Shown in pieces: positions 15,265 to 24,506 of a stretch of 64,000 nucleotides of DNA (the stretch's first letter is position 1; each line of letters opens with the position of its first letter). Source of the DNA: MPNO01 sp965200535 (GTDB lineage Bacteria > Pseudomonadota > Alphaproteobacteria > MPNO01). Where the stretch lies: contig CBDAUF010000001.1 of assembly GCA_965200535.1 (NCBI GenBank), positions 1,550,001 through 1,614,000 on the forward strand. Reading direction: 5' to 3'. Below the pieces are notes generated by a model. It worked only from the letters and a program-made list of their open reading frames with translations. It did not search any database and had not been told where the DNA came from. The translations under genes were made by a program, and so were the position numbers.

Positions 15265-17343
15265 TCAGGCCTTTCCGGCGAAGGTGATGAGGTAGTTGTC
15301 GAGTCGGTCGACGACGGCCCGGTCGCCGGCGCCGACGACGACGGTGGTGGTCTCCTCCTCGATCACCGCCGGGCCGTCGATGACGTGGCCCGGCTCCAGC
15401 GCCGCGCCGTCATGGACCGCCGTGTCGAGAAAGCAGCCGCGACCCTCGTCGTAGACCGGACGCGTCGCCGCCGGAACCGCGATCCGCTCCACGGTGTCGA
15501 ACGCGATCTCCGCGAGCGGCGGCAGTTTGCCGATCCCGACCACCCGGAGGTTGGCGACGTTGATCCGCCCGTCCGGGTTGGTGTGGCCGAACTGGCGGTC
15601 GTATTCGGCCTCGAAGGCGGTCCGGATCTGCGCCGGCGAGGCGTCGGCGGGCAGCGTCACCCGCACGTCCCACTGCTGTCCTTCGTAATGGAGGTCGAGT
15701 TCATAGCCGAACCGCGTATCCGCGGGCGCGAACCCCTCGCGCCGCAGCGCCCCGGCCGCCTGCGCCTCCAGCGCGGCGTAGCCCTCGGCGAGCGCCGGGC
15801 CGATTTCCCCGTCGAGGCGCCGCATGACCACCTGCACGAAGTCGCGCCTGACATCGGCGTGCTGCATCCCGATGGCGCAGAACGCGCCCGCCTGGCGCGG
15901 CACATAGACCGCCCGCGCGCCCAGCATGCGGCCCACGTTCGCCCCGTGCATCGGCCCCGCGCCGCCGCAGGCGACCAGCATGAACCGGCCGGGGTTGTAG
16001 CCGCGCTGGATGCTGATCCGCTCGACCGCGTGCAGCAGGTTCTGCTCGACGATGCGGATGATCCCGGCCGCCGCCTCGGTGACGCCGATGCCGAGCGGCT
16101 CCGCCACCTCGGCGGCGATCGCGCGCTCCGCCGCCTCTCGGTCGAGCGAGACCGACCCGCCGGCATAGGGTCCCGGCCGCAGGCGGCCGAGGACCAGATG
16201 GGCGTCGGTCACCGTCGGCCGGGCGCCGCCCAGCCCGTAGGCCGCCGGCCCGGGCCGCGCACCCGCCCCCTGCGGGCCGGCATACATCATCCCGGCGCTG
16301 TCGAGCCCGGCGATGGTGCCGCCGCCGGCGCCGACGGTGTGGATATCGACCGAAGGGGTCACCAGATCGTAGTCGTTGACCGAAAGCGAGTCGGTGATCG
16401 CGACGCGGCCCTCGTGCATCAGCATCACGTCGCAGCTCGTGCCGCCGATCTCCATGCTGACGAGGTTGCCCTCGCCCAGCCCCCTGGCGAGATGCTGGAT
16501 CGCGCCGACCCCGGCGGACGGGCCCGAGAGCAGCAGGTTCACCGGCTGCTCGATCAACCGGTCGAGCGAGGCCGCGCCGCCGTTGCTCTGCAGCATCAGC
16601 AGGCGGGTGCCGAGACCCATCTCCTTCAGCCGGTCGGCGAGCGCGGTCAGATAGGCGGCGACCCGCGGCATGACATAGGCGTTGACCGCGATGGTCGAGG
16701 TGCGCTCGTACTCTCCCATGATCGGCGCGATATCGGCGGAGACCGAGATCCAGGGGCAAACGCCGGCATCGCGCAGCGCCGCGGCGGCAGCGTGTTCGTG
16801 AGCCGGGTTGACGAAGCTGTTGAGCAGGCAGACGGCCACCGACTCGACCCCTTCCTCGCGGAACGCCTCGACCGCCGTGTGCACGTCGTCGAGAACGAGC
16901 GGCTCGACCTCGCGCCCGGCCGCATCGATGCGGCCGCGCACCGGGCGGCGCAGATAACGCGGCACCAGCACCGGCGGGTAGGGGGTGCGATGGTCCCACG
17001 GATCCTTGCGCAGCCCGCGCCGCGCCTCGAGGCTGTCGCGGAAGCCGGCGGTCGTCAGCAGCCCTACCCGCGCGCCCTTGCCCTCCAGCAGGGTGTTGGT
17101 CGCAACCGTCGAGCCGTGCAGGAAAAACGCGCAGTCGGCGAGGAATTCCCGCAGCGAAACACCGAGCGCGGCGCACGCCTTGCCGAGCGCGGCGATCGCC
17201 CCCTCGCCGGGATCCTCCGGAACCGAGGGGACCTTGAACACCGCCGTCCGCCCGCCGCCGTCGGCGACCACCAGATCGGTGAATGTCCCGCCGACATCGA
17301 CGCCGACCCGCCAGGGCCCTTTCATGTGCTCCAAATCCGTCAT
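15265..17343 (-). CDS. hyuA: Hydantoinase/oxoprolinase A subunit
   Basis: A 692-aa HyuA-family protein with the actin-like phosphate-binding motif VGVDVGGTFTDLV at its N-terminus. Mid-protein it has SGPSAGVGAIQHLA and GGTSCDVMLM, and further on VACGGAGPMHG. This order is characteristic of the hydantoinase A / oxoprolinase ATPase subunit. The start at 17343 lacks a clear ribosome site. An in-frame ATG at 17325 has GGAG three bases upstream and would remove six residues, so either is possible. It is the first gene of the hyuA-hyuB pair and is preceded by a 334-bp non-coding gap that probably holds its promoter. Confidence 0.9.
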   Translation of the reverse strand: MTDLEHMKGPWRVGVDVGGTFTDLVVADGGGRTAVFKVPSVPEDPGEGAIAALGKACAALGVSLREFLADCAFFLHGSTVATNTLLEGKGARVGLLTTAGFRDSLEARRGLRKDPWDHRTPYPPVLVPRYLRRPVRGRIDAAGREVEPLVLDDVHTAVEAFREEGVESVAVCLLNSFVNPAHEHAAAAALRDAGVCPWISVSADIAPIMGEYERTSTIAVNAYVMPRVAAYLTALADRLKEMGLGTRLLMLQSNGGAASLDRLIEQPVNLLLSGPSAGVGAIQHLARGLGEGNLVSMEIGGTSCDVMLMHEGRVAITDSLSVNDYDLVTPSVDIHTVGAGGGTIAGLDSAGMMYAGPQGAGARPGPAAYGLGGARPTVTDAHLVLGRLRPGPYAGGSVSLDREAAERAIAAEVAEPLGIGVTEAAAGIIRIVEQNLLHAVERISIQRGYNPGRFMLVACGGAGPMHGANVGRMLGARAVYVPRQAGAFCAIGMQHADVRRDFVQVVMRRLDGEIGPALAEGYAALEAQAAGALRREGFAPADTRFGYELDLHYEGQQWDVRVTLPADASPAQIRTAFEAEYDRQFGHTNPDGRINVANLRVVGIGKLPPLAEIAFDTVERIAVPAATRPVYDEGRGCFLDTAVHDGAALEPGHVIDGPAVIEEETTTVVVGAGDRAVVDRLDNYLITFAGKA

Positions 17344-17677
17344 AACAGGCTGATACTATTCATCTTTGCAAAGAAATCCGGTCTGTCCGCAGGAGGCCTC
17401 CGGAATCGCCGCGAGCATTGCGCAAGCGGATTCGCCCCGGTTCCGGCGCATCCCGGACCGACCAGGGCACGGTATGCAGCATCGCAACCGGGATCCGCGA
17501 CGGTTGCGGTGCGGCGATCATTCGATGCCAGCGTCATCGTCCTCGGCGGTCAGGGTTTTTCCGAAAGTGCGGGCCGGGCATTTCGGGGCACTGTAAAGAC
17601 CGATCCGCCGATCGTCATCCCGTTCGCAGCGGACGGTGTGCGGCGCGCTGTCGCGTTCGCCGCGGTCCGGATGCACG
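17344..17677. other. Intergenic region upstream of hyuA
   Basis: A 334-bp gap between the amidase stop and the hyuA start, both leftward. Bases 17344-17385 are unusually AT-rich for this genome and probably hold the hyuA promoter, but I could not match a convincing -35/-10 pair. The rest is GC-rich and shows no gene, repeat or structured RNA that I can recognise. Confidence 0.5.
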
Positions 17678-19048
17678 CTACCGGGTGAGAAACGCCGAGA
17701 CGAACCATCGGCCGCGCAGCGCCAGCGCGTAGTCCTCGTGAGGATGCCCGAGAAGCTGTATCCCCATCGGCAGGCCGCGGTCGGCGAGCAGAGGAAGGTT
17801 CCAGGCCGGCGCTCCGAGACACGAGGAGACGTCCCCATAGACCGGATCGCCGACCGGCATGCCGACCGGCGGGGGGCCCTTGGCGGAAAGCGTCAGATAC
17901 CCGTCGAATTCGCCGGCCAGGACCGCAAACGTCCGCCGCAGGCGGTCGCGCATGGCCAGACGGTCGCGGTATTCCTGCGGCGAGAGCCTCTCGCCCCGGG
18001 CCAAGCGTTCGAGAACGGCGTCGCTCAGAAGGTCGCCCTCCATGTCGCGGTATCCCGATGTCGGCCATCGCATCTCGTAGGCAAAGATGTCGAACATGAA
18101 ATCGGGGATGGTGAGGAGAGCCTTTTCCAGGGCCTCGAGGCGCTCGTCTTCCCTGCGCGACACGATCTCGACGCCGCGCCCAGCGACGTCGGACACGAAC
18201 CTCTCGAAGATCACCCGGGTCTGCTCTTCGGTGTCCGGCCACGCGCGTGTCTCGAGGCGTGCGAGGCGACGCGGCTTGACCGCTTCCTGCAGTTCGGGCT
18301 GCCCGAACAGCCCGGGGTGGCCCGGGTCTCCGCCTGCCGCCGCCGCGATGTGGAACGCCGTCCGCCAGCAATCCTCAAGCGAGGCGGCATGAACGCCGAG
18401 CACGCTCTGGCTCGGCGACATCGAATGTCCACCGCCGCGATTGAGCGCGCCGAATGTCGGCTTGAGCGCATAGTTGCCGCAATAGCCGGCCGGCCGCTGG
18501 ATCGAGCCCCTGACCTGGCTCCCGCTGCCCGCCGGAACCATGCCCGCCCCGACTGCTGCAGCGGTCCCGCTCGACGAGCCGCCGGGGGTGCGCGTCGCAT
18601 CGAAGGGGTTTCGCGTCGGTCCCGGCGTCGCCTGGCCGAATTCGGTGGTAACGGTCTTGCCGACGATGCCCGCCCCGCCCGCGCGCAGCGCGTACACATG
18701 CGCGGCATCGCGAATCGACTGCCAACCCCGGTAGACGGCGCTGTTCATCTGGGTCGGCATGTCCACGGTCTCGTAGAGGTCCTTGATACATACCGGCATG
18801 CCGTCGACAGCCGAGAGCGGGCGGTTGCGCCGGTATCGTTCCGTGGACCGGTCCGCCGCTTCCCGCGCCCCTTCGAGGTTGGTGACGACGAATGCCTTCA
18901 CCTCCGGCTCGCGCGCCTCGATGGTCTCGAGGCAGCGTTCGAGATAGTCCCGCGGCGTGGCGCGGCCGTCGAGGAACGCCGGTATCGAGTCGTGAAACGG
19001 GCGGAGCCCCGCGGCGGCGGGATCGTAGGATCGGCGGGTGCCGTTCAT
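17678..19048 (-). CDS. Amidase-signature family hydrolase
   Basis: A 456-aa amidase-signature enzyme. The Ser-cisSer-Lys triad can be placed at Lys89 (in GMPVCIKD), Ser158/159 (in TPGGSSSGTAAAVGAGMVP) and nucleophile Ser182 (in RGSIQRPAG). In most relatives the segment before the nucleophile reads GTDTGGSIR; here it is GSQVRGSIQ, so the usual Asp and one Gly are replaced. The family hydrolyses amides to acid plus ammonia or amine, and some members are transamidation subunits. It sits 27 bp downstream of an alpha/beta hydrolase in the leftward run behind the dipeptide-type ABC transporter genes. This context suggests hydrolysis of imported amides. The C-terminal half is divergent, so the substrate is unknown. 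Confidence 0.87.
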   Translation of the reverse strand: MNGTRRSYDPAAAGLRPFHDSIPAFLDGRATPRDYLERCLETIEAREPEVKAFVVTNLEGAREAADRSTERYRRNRPLSAVDGMPVCIKDLYETVDMPTQMNSAVYRGWQSIRDAAHVYALRAGGAGIVGKTVTTEFGQATPGPTRNPFDATRTPGGSSSGTAAAVGAGMVPAGSGSQVRGSIQRPAGYCGNYALKPTFGALNRGGGHSMSPSQSVLGVHAASLEDCWRTAFHIAAAAGGDPGHPGLFGQPELQEAVKPRRLARLETRAWPDTEEQTRVIFERFVSDVAGRGVEIVSRREDERLEALEKALLTIPDFMFDIFAYEMRWPTSGYRDMEGDLLSDAVLERLARGERLSPQEYRDRLAMRDRLRRTFAVLAGEFDGYLTLSAKGPPPVGMPVGDPVYGDVSSCLGAPAWNLPLLADRGLPMGIQLLGHPHEDYALALRGRWFVSAFLTR

Positions 19049-19075
19049 TCTCGTTCTCCGTCGGAAACCGCCGCT

Positions 19076-19954
19076 TCAGAGGCTGTGCACGTAGTCGAGG
19101 ATCAGGCGGGTGAAGGCCTCGGGATGCTCGCGGTAGCTGAAATGCCCCGCGTGGTTGAATACATGCATCTCGGTTCGCGGTTCCCTGTGGACCATGATCT
19201 CGTAGAGCGCGAAACCCTGGTCGACCGTCGCCGTCGGATCGTTGAGGCCCCAGACGATCAGGTTGGGGCGCTGCGTGCCGGTCCTCATCAGCCGGTCGAA
19301 CGTGTCGCCCTTCTCGCGCGCGAGCTGCGGCGCGAACACCCGCTCGCCCAGCCCCTCATCCAGCATCTTGCGCACCGACTCCCGGTATTTCGGCAAGGCG
19401 GCCACCCGCATCAACTCGTCCAGCCAGTCCTCGGTGACGATCTTCGGGTTCCAGGAATAGTTCTCCATCACCCAGCGCTGGCTCTCGCGGCTGAGATAGG
19501 GTTTGGGCGTATCGGCGAAGACGATGTGGTTGCGTCCCTGACCCGGGCCCAGCGTGTTGGTGTCCACCATGATGTTGGACTTGATGCGCGCCGGGTTCTC
19601 GAGCGTCATGCGGCAGGTCAGATAGGCGCCGCGCGAGTGGCCGACGATATGGCAGTCCTCGAGACCGAGCGCATCGAGAAAGCCGAGCGCATGCCTGACC
19701 ACCCGCGCCATGGTGTAGTCGTCGTCGGTCTCGGGATTGCCGGTATAGCCCTGCCCGATCTTGTCGACGGCGACGACCCGGCACTCGCGGGCGAGGCCGT
19801 CGAAATTGAGATTCCAGTCGGCCGCGCAGTCTGCGCCGTGGTGGGAACCGAAGTTGCCGCCATGGAAGAGCACCACGGTTTCGCCCGAACCCTGGTCGAA
19901 ATAGCGTGTCTCGATGCCGTCGACATCGATGAACTGCGCCCCGGAAAAATCCAT
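19076..19954 (-). CDS. Alpha/beta hydrolase, MhpC/BphD-like (paralogue 1)
   Basis: A 292-aa single-domain alpha/beta hydrolase. The nucleophile elbow is VGHSRGAYL (Ser107), the acid is in WGLNDPTATV, and the catalytic His is in FNHAGHFSYREHPEAF. The oxyanion region is LFHGGNFGS, with the standard HGG. It is strongly similar to the genes at 19983, 25851 and 26861, sharing RYF, DKxGQGxT, DDYT and ExFxxxxxxF blocks. Similar enzymes hydrolyse C-C bonds of ring-fission products or esters. A GAGGGGG ribosome site precedes the ATG. It lies in one leftward run with the next paralogue, the dipeptide permeases and the amidase. The reaction type is inferred from fold only. Confidence 0.85.
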   Translation of the reverse strand: MDFSGAQFIDVDGIETRYFDQGSGETVVLFHGGNFGSHHGADCAADWNLNFDGLARECRVVAVDKIGQGYTGNPETDDDYTMARVVRHALGFLDALGLEDCHIVGHSRGAYLTCRMTLENPARIKSNIMVDTNTLGPGQGRNHIVFADTPKPYLSRESQRWVMENYSWNPKIVTEDWLDELMRVAALPKYRESVRKMLDEGLGERVFAPQLAREKGDTFDRLMRTGTQRPNLIVWGLNDPTATVDQGFALYEIMVHREPRTEMHVFNHAGHFSYREHPEAFTRLILDYVHSL

Positions 19955-19982
19955 TTCCGCCCCCTCGCCTCTGCGCCGCTCG

Positions 19983-20861
19983 TCACGGTGCCTGAATGAA
20001 GCTCCTGATGACCTCGTTGAACCGTTTCGGATGCTCGCGGAAACTGTAATGGCCCGACCGGTTGAAGACCTGCCAGCGCGCCCGCCGTTCCTTCTCGGCG
20101 AGGATCCGGTAAAGGCCCATCGCCTGTTCGAGAGAAACCGTCGGATCGTCGCTTCCCCAGACCTGCATGACGGGGCGCTGGATGCCGCGCGTCCGCAGAA
20201 TCCGGAACATCTCCTCCTTCTGGGCGAGAATCCCCGGCAGGAACCGCGTCCACTGGAAACCGTCCCCCGTCATCTTGCCGACCGCTTCCAGGTATTTGGG
20301 TTGCTTGGCAATCTCAACCATGGCGCCGATCCACGCATCGGTCACGTGATCGTCGCTGTAGGAATATTTCTGCACCACCCAGCGCTGGCTCGCGGCGCTC
20401 AGCGCGGGCCTCGGCATGTTGGCGAACACGAAATCGTTGCGCCCGATTCCGGGGGCGCAGGTGTTGCTGTCGACAATGGTGCAGCTCTTGACCAGTTCCG
20501 GGTGGTCGACCGTCAGGCGGCAGACGAGATAGCCGCCGCGCGAATGGCCGACCAAGTGCGCCGCCTCGATGCCGAGCGCACGCAGCGTGGCGTAGGCGTG
20601 GTGCACCGCCGCGTGCATCGTGTAGTCGTCATCCGTCTTCGGATTGCCGGTGTAGCCCTGCCCCAGCTTGTCGATGGCGAAGACGCGGAACCATCGGGCA
20701 AGCCCGTCGAAATTCAGATCCCAGTCGTCGGCGCTGCAGGCGCCCGTTGTCGATCCGAAGGCGCCGCCGTGGACGAGCACCACGGTTTCGCCCGAACCGC
20801 GCTCGAAGTAGCGGGTCCGGACCCCGTCCACATCGATGAATTTTTGCCCCGATATCGGCAT
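19983..20861 (-). CDS. Alpha/beta hydrolase, MhpC/BphD-like (paralogue 2)
   Basis: A 292-aa paralogue of the preceding hydrolase. Nucleophile Ser107 is in VGHSRGGYLVCRL, the acid is in WGSDDPTVSL, and the His is in FNRSGHYSFREHPKRF. The oxyanion segment is LVHGGAFGS. The block SCTIVDSNTCAPG is shared almost exactly with the third paralogue at 25851, so these two may be closest. A GGGGAG ribosome site precedes the ATG. The gap to the neighbouring paralogue is 28 bp and to the permease gene also 28 bp. This arrangement suggests a single operon with the ABC importer. No signal peptide is present, so action on an imported compound in the cytoplasm is likely. Confidence 0.85.
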   Translation of the reverse strand: MPISGQKFIDVDGVRTRYFERGSGETVVLVHGGAFGSTTGACSADDWDLNFDGLARWFRVFAIDKLGQGYTGNPKTDDDYTMHAAVHHAYATLRALGIEAAHLVGHSRGGYLVCRLTVDHPELVKSCTIVDSNTCAPGIGRNDFVFANMPRPALSAASQRWVVQKYSYSDDHVTDAWIGAMVEIAKQPKYLEAVGKMTGDGFQWTRFLPGILAQKEEMFRILRTRGIQRPVMQVWGSDDPTVSLEQAMGLYRILAEKERRARWQVFNRSGHYSFREHPKRFNEVIRSFIQAP

Positions 20862-20889
20862 CCCACCATCTCCCCTCGGACCGACAGTA

Positions 20890-21813
20890 TCAGTTGACCC
20901 CCGACGACGCCCTCTTGAGACGCGGGTCGAGAATGTCGCGCAGCCCGTCGCCCAGCAGGTTGATGCCGAGCACCGTCACGAAAATGCAAAGCCCTGGGAA
21001 CAGCGCCAGCCACCAGGACGTACTGATATGTTCGCGCCCGTCAGCCAGCATGCTGCCCCATGTCGGAATTTCGGGCGGCACCCCGAGGCCGAGGAAGCTG
21101 AGGCTTGCCTCGGAGATGATCGCCGACGCCATGGCGAAGGTGCCGATGACGATCGCCGCCTGGAGAAGGTTGGGCAGGATGTGGCGGCCCACGATCCTAC
21201 CGTGCGAGGCGCCGAGGGAGCGCGCCGCGGTGACGAAATCCCGCGCCCGCAGCGATAGCGTCTGCCCGCGCGCGACGCGGCAATAAGGAATCCACCGCTG
21301 CGACACCAGTGCGATGATCAGGATGCCGAGCCCCTGTCCGAGGAAGGCGAGGATGGCGATCGCCAGCAGCAGCGGCGGGAACGCCCAGACGACTTCCACC
21401 GCCTTCTGGATCGCGAAGTCGGTGCGTCCTCCGAAATATCCCGAGATCGCACCGAACCCGACCCCGACGATGCCGGAAACCAGCACCACCGTGGTGGCGA
21501 TGACCAGCGAGATCCGCGCGCCGTAGATGATCCGGCTCAGGATGTCGCGCCCGACATGATCGGTGCCGAGAAAGAATTTTCCGGAGAAATAATCCGGCGC
21601 CTGGAGCGCCGCCAGCAGGTCCTGATGGTTGGGGTCGTAAGGGCTGATCAAGGGCGCCAGCACGCCCACCGAAATCAGCGTCCCAACGACGATCCCGCCA
21701 AGGAAGACCTTGACCTTCATCCAGCGCCGGGAGCGCCTTTTCAGCTCGGCCAGCCACTGCACCAGCGGCGCGGTCCGGCTAGTCGAAACGGATTCGCGGA
21801 TCGATCGCGCCAT
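20890..21813 (-). CDS. Dipeptide/oligopeptide-type ABC transporter permease (DppC-like)
   Basis: A 307-aa inner-membrane permease of the DppC/OppC class. It has the N-terminal helix (VFLGGIVVGTLISVGVLAPL), then the family sequence FFLGTDHVGRDILSRIIYGAR and five further helices. The EAA loop reads ARDFVTAARSLGASHGRIV, and LSFLGLGVPPEIPTWG is typical of DppC. It ends with GDGLRDILDPRLK. It overlaps the end of the DppB-type gene by 35 bp, indicating tight coupling. With the permease, binding protein and two ATPases nearby it completes a five-part importer. Ligand specificity cannot be read; such systems carry peptides, opines, glutathione or other small amides. Confidence 0.92.
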   Translation of the reverse strand: MARSIRESVSTSRTAPLVQWLAELKRRSRRWMKVKVFLGGIVVGTLISVGVLAPLISPYDPNHQDLLAALQAPDYFSGKFFLGTDHVGRDILSRIIYGARISLVIATTVVLVSGIVGVGFGAISGYFGGRTDFAIQKAVEVVWAFPPLLLAIAILAFLGQGLGILIIALVSQRWIPYCRVARGQTLSLRARDFVTAARSLGASHGRIVGRHILPNLLQAAIVIGTFAMASAIISEASLSFLGLGVPPEIPTWGSMLADGREHISTSWWLALFPGLCIFVTVLGINLLGDGLRDILDPRLKRASSGVN

Positions 21814-22783
21814 AACTGATATCGATGAGGAAATTGACGGTGACGAACAGCGCGGTGTAGGCGAGCACGACCCCCGTGATCAGCGGATAATCCCGGGTGC
21901 CGAGACCGTTGATCAGGAGATTGCCGATCCCGGGCCAGGCGAACACGGTCTCGACGATGATCGATCCCGACAGCAGGGTCCCCAGTTCGAGCCCGACCAC
22001 GGTGATGATCGTGATCAGGGCGTTGCGGACGATGTGGCGCCAGAGCACGACCCGGCCGCTCAATCCCTTGGCCCGGGCGGTGGTCACGAACTCTTCGTGC
22101 GTCACATCGAGAATGGCGGACCGCGTCACCCGCATCAGGATGCCGAGCATGTTCACGCCGAGTGTCGCCGCCGGCATGATGATGTAGGAAAGCGCGTCGA
22201 AGAAGCCTTTCCAGTTCCCCTCGATGAGACTGTCCACGGTATAGAAGCCGGTGATCGTCGCGCCGGCCACGCCGTAGGTTTCGCGCCCCGCCGAGGGGAG
22301 GAGATTGAAATAGCCGGAGACGATGAGGATCAACATGATCCCCATCCAGAAGCTCGGCATGCTGATACCGAAAAACCCGAATACCGAGCCGAAATTGTCG
22401 ATCCAGGAATTGGGCCTGGCCCCCGCCCACACACCGAGCGGGACGCCGATGACAACAGCGAGCAGCGTGGCAAAAAACGTCAGTTCGAGGGTTGCCGGAA
22501 AGCGCTGCGCGAGCAGTGCAGTGACCGGTTCCTTGTAGCGGAACGACTCGCCGAAATTGCCCTGGACCGCAGACCCGAGAAACGACAGGTACTGCTCGTG
22601 GAACGGCTTGTCGAGGCCCCAGCGCGCTCGCGCCTCGGCGATATCCTCGTGGGTTGCTTCCTCCGGCAGCAGGATGTCGGCGGGATCGCCGGGCGCAAGC
22701 TGCAACAGGCCAAAGACCAGCAGGGTGATCAACAACAGAACGGGAACCGTCCCGACCACCCGCTTGACGGTATAGGTCAACAC
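21779..22783 (-). CDS. Dipeptide/oligopeptide-type ABC transporter permease (DppB-like)
   Basis: A 334-aa permease of the DppB/OppB class starting at a GTG (VLTYTVKRVVGTVPVLLLI, read as Met). After the first helix come the family blocks LAPGDPADILLPEEAT and RWGLDKPFHEQYLSFL, followed by GNFGESFRYKEPV. Five more membrane helices follow, with an EAA-type loop EEFVTTARAKGLSGRVVLWRH and the C-terminal FVTVNFLIDISYGAIDPRIR. It lies between the substrate-binding-protein gene (66 bp upstream) and the DppC-type gene (overlapping). This order, binding protein-DppB-DppC, is standard. The ATPases are displaced further upstream at 27779-29757 by three hydrolase genes. Confidence 0.92.
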   Translation of the reverse strand: MLTYTVKRVVGTVPVLLLITLLVFGLLQLAPGDPADILLPEEATHEDIAEARARWGLDKPFHEQYLSFLGSAVQGNFGESFRYKEPVTALLAQRFPATLELTFFATLLAVVIGVPLGVWAGARPNSWIDNFGSVFGFFGISMPSFWMGIMLILIVSGYFNLLPSAGRETYGVAGATITGFYTVDSLIEGNWKGFFDALSYIIMPAATLGVNMLGILMRVTRSAILDVTHEEFVTTARAKGLSGRVVLWRHIVRNALITIITVVGLELGTLLSGSIIVETVFAWPGIGNLLINGLGTRDYPLITGVVLAYTALFVTVNFLIDISYGAIDPRIRFD

Positions 22784-22849
22784 CGTAAATCCGCCTTTCC
22801 GTCAGACAGGCTGGGCCCGATCAGGCATGCGCCCGGCGGTGCGGGAACG

Positions 22850-24388
22850 CTAGTTCTTTATGCTCGCTTCGCTCATGTAGGGGCGGCCGTCGGGCCGCGG
22901 CTGATAATCGACGTTGTTGGCGACACCGTACTGCAGCGTATGCGTCCACATGAAGCAGGCCGGAGCCTCGTCGGTCAGAACCGACATGGCCTCGCGGAGC
23001 GTCGCGATGCGCTTGTCCGGATCGAAGGCCGCCCGTTCCGCCTGCATCAGCTTGTCGTATTCCGCGCTCGAGAACTTGATCCGCGGCGACACCCCGGTCT
23101 CGAAATACTGGGAAAGCGCGGGCCCGGGATCGATCACCGAACCGCGGCCCTGGTAGAAGAACGGCACCTTCCCCTTGCGGACATTGGCCCACTGCGTGAC
23201 CCATTCGGGCGTATGCAGCTTGGTCTTGATGCCGACCGCGCCGAGCATCGGGACCATGGCCTGGGTGATCTGCTTGTCGTTCACGTAACGCCCCACCGGC
23301 GTGTACAGATCGACCTCGATGCCCTCGCCGTACCCGGCTTCGGCAAGCAGCTTCTTCGATTTTTCCGGGTTGTAGTCGTAGACCGGCTTGTGGTCCGGGT
23401 TATAGGCGTACTGGCCCGGCCCGATCGGGCCCTGCAGCAACTGCGCCTGACCCTTGAGCAGCGCCTTGACGATACCCTCGCGGTTGATGGCATGACAGAC
23501 CGCCTGGCGCACCTTCTTGTTGTCCCAGGGCTTCATGGCCGGGTTCATCGCGAGGAACATGATCTCCACCGAGCTGGTCGGCACCAGCCGGGCGTTCTTC
23601 GACTTCTCGATGCGGCTGAGAAGATGGGGCGGTATGAACTGCGCGATCTGGATCTCGCCATTGAGGAGCGCGGTGACCCGCTGTTCGGACTCCGTCATCT
23701 TGCGCACGATGACGATATCCGGCGAGCCCGACCTGAGGAACGGATGGCCCTCGGCCTTCTCCAGCACCATGCGGTTGCCGATGACGAATTCCTTCAGCTT
23801 GTAGGGTCCGGCGCCGTAGGGGTGGTTCTTGTCGGCCTCCTTGGCGCCGTACTTGTCGTAGGTGTCCTTGCTGGTAATCGCCCACAGGCCGCAGATATAG
23901 CTCAGCAACGACGATGTCGGTTTGTGGGAGGTCATCTTGACGGTGTATTTGTCGACCGCCTCGACCGCCTTGAGTTTCCTGCTCGAATTCTGTTTCTGGC
24001 TGCTTTCGGGATCCTTGCTCATCCGGAAGAACGAATGAACGACGTCCTTCGCCGTGACTTCGGTTCCGTTGTGGAATTTCATCCCCTTCTTGAGGTGGAA
24101 CAGCCAGGTGTTTTCGTCCTTAACCTCCCATTTGTCGGCGAGATGGCCGACATATCCGCCCTTCTTGAAATCGTAGCGGCAGAGATTGCCGTAGATCTCG
24201 CCCCACAACCCGTAGAGATGCGACGCGCTGTCGCCGTAAGGATTAACGGTGCTGAGATTGGACGTGATGCCCACCGTCAGCCGCGTCTCGGCCGATGCAG
24301 CCGTGCCGGCCGCGACGCCGGCCGCCAGAACAACGCACGCCACCGTCCTCGTCACCGTACGCATCGAACCTGAACGTGCCATCGTCAT
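22850..24388 (-). CDS. Periplasmic substrate-binding protein, SBP_bac_5 (DppA-like)
   Basis: A 512-aa extracytoplasmic solute-binding protein of the dipeptide/nickel family. The N-terminus MTMARSGSMRTVTRTVACVV followed by a hydrophobic stretch ending AAGTAASA is a clear Sec signal peptide. The mature part has ETRLTVGITSNLSTVNPYG and the family signature around KGMKFHNGTEVTAKDVVHSF. The region reading AVCHAINREGIVKALLKGQA is also typical. A strong GGAAGGGAGA ribosome site precedes the ATG at 24388, and a second ATG two codons later (24382) is equally possible. Longer upstream frames are rejected because they lack the signal-peptide position. It delivers ligand to the permeases encoded directly downstream. 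Confidence 0.9.
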   Translation of the reverse strand: MTMARSGSMRTVTRTVACVVLAAGVAAGTAASAETRLTVGITSNLSTVNPYGDSASHLYGLWGEIYGNLCRYDFKKGGYVGHLADKWEVKDENTWLFHLKKGMKFHNGTEVTAKDVVHSFFRMSKDPESSQKQNSSRKLKAVEAVDKYTVKMTSHKPTSSLLSYICGLWAITSKDTYDKYGAKEADKNHPYGAGPYKLKEFVIGNRMVLEKAEGHPFLRSGSPDIVIVRKMTESEQRVTALLNGEIQIAQFIPPHLLSRIEKSKNARLVPTSSVEIMFLAMNPAMKPWDNKKVRQAVCHAINREGIVKALLKGQAQLLQGPIGPGQYAYNPDHKPVYDYNPEKSKKLLAEAGYGEGIEVDLYTPVGRYVNDKQITQAMVPMLGAVGIKTKLHTPEWVTQWANVRKGKVPFFYQGRGSVIDPGPALSQYFETGVSPRIKFSSAEYDKLMQAERAAFDPDKRIATLREAMSVLTDEAPACFMWTHTLQYGVANNVDYQPRPDGRPYMSEASIKN

Positions 24389-24506
24389 TCTCCCTTCCTG
24401 TTGCCGATCCCCTGCGGCATTGCAACCACGGAGCCGTAGTCTATAGACAGGGTCGCCGCCGAATCCAGTTTCTCGTTCCGCGGCGCGCGGCCGGCCCCCG
24501 TCCGTT

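Noticed and set aside
1838..17343. A gamma-glutamyl cycle formed by the GGT-like gene and hyuA-hyuB acting as 5-oxoprolinase.
   Set aside because: The genes are more than 10 kb apart in different transcription units, and neither substrate can be fixed from sequence.
13381..17688. A rightward open frame of about 1,430 codons over the hyuA-hyuB genes.
   Set aside because: Composition is Arg/Ala/Asp-rich with no motif. The leftward frames give textbook HyuA and HyuB proteins.
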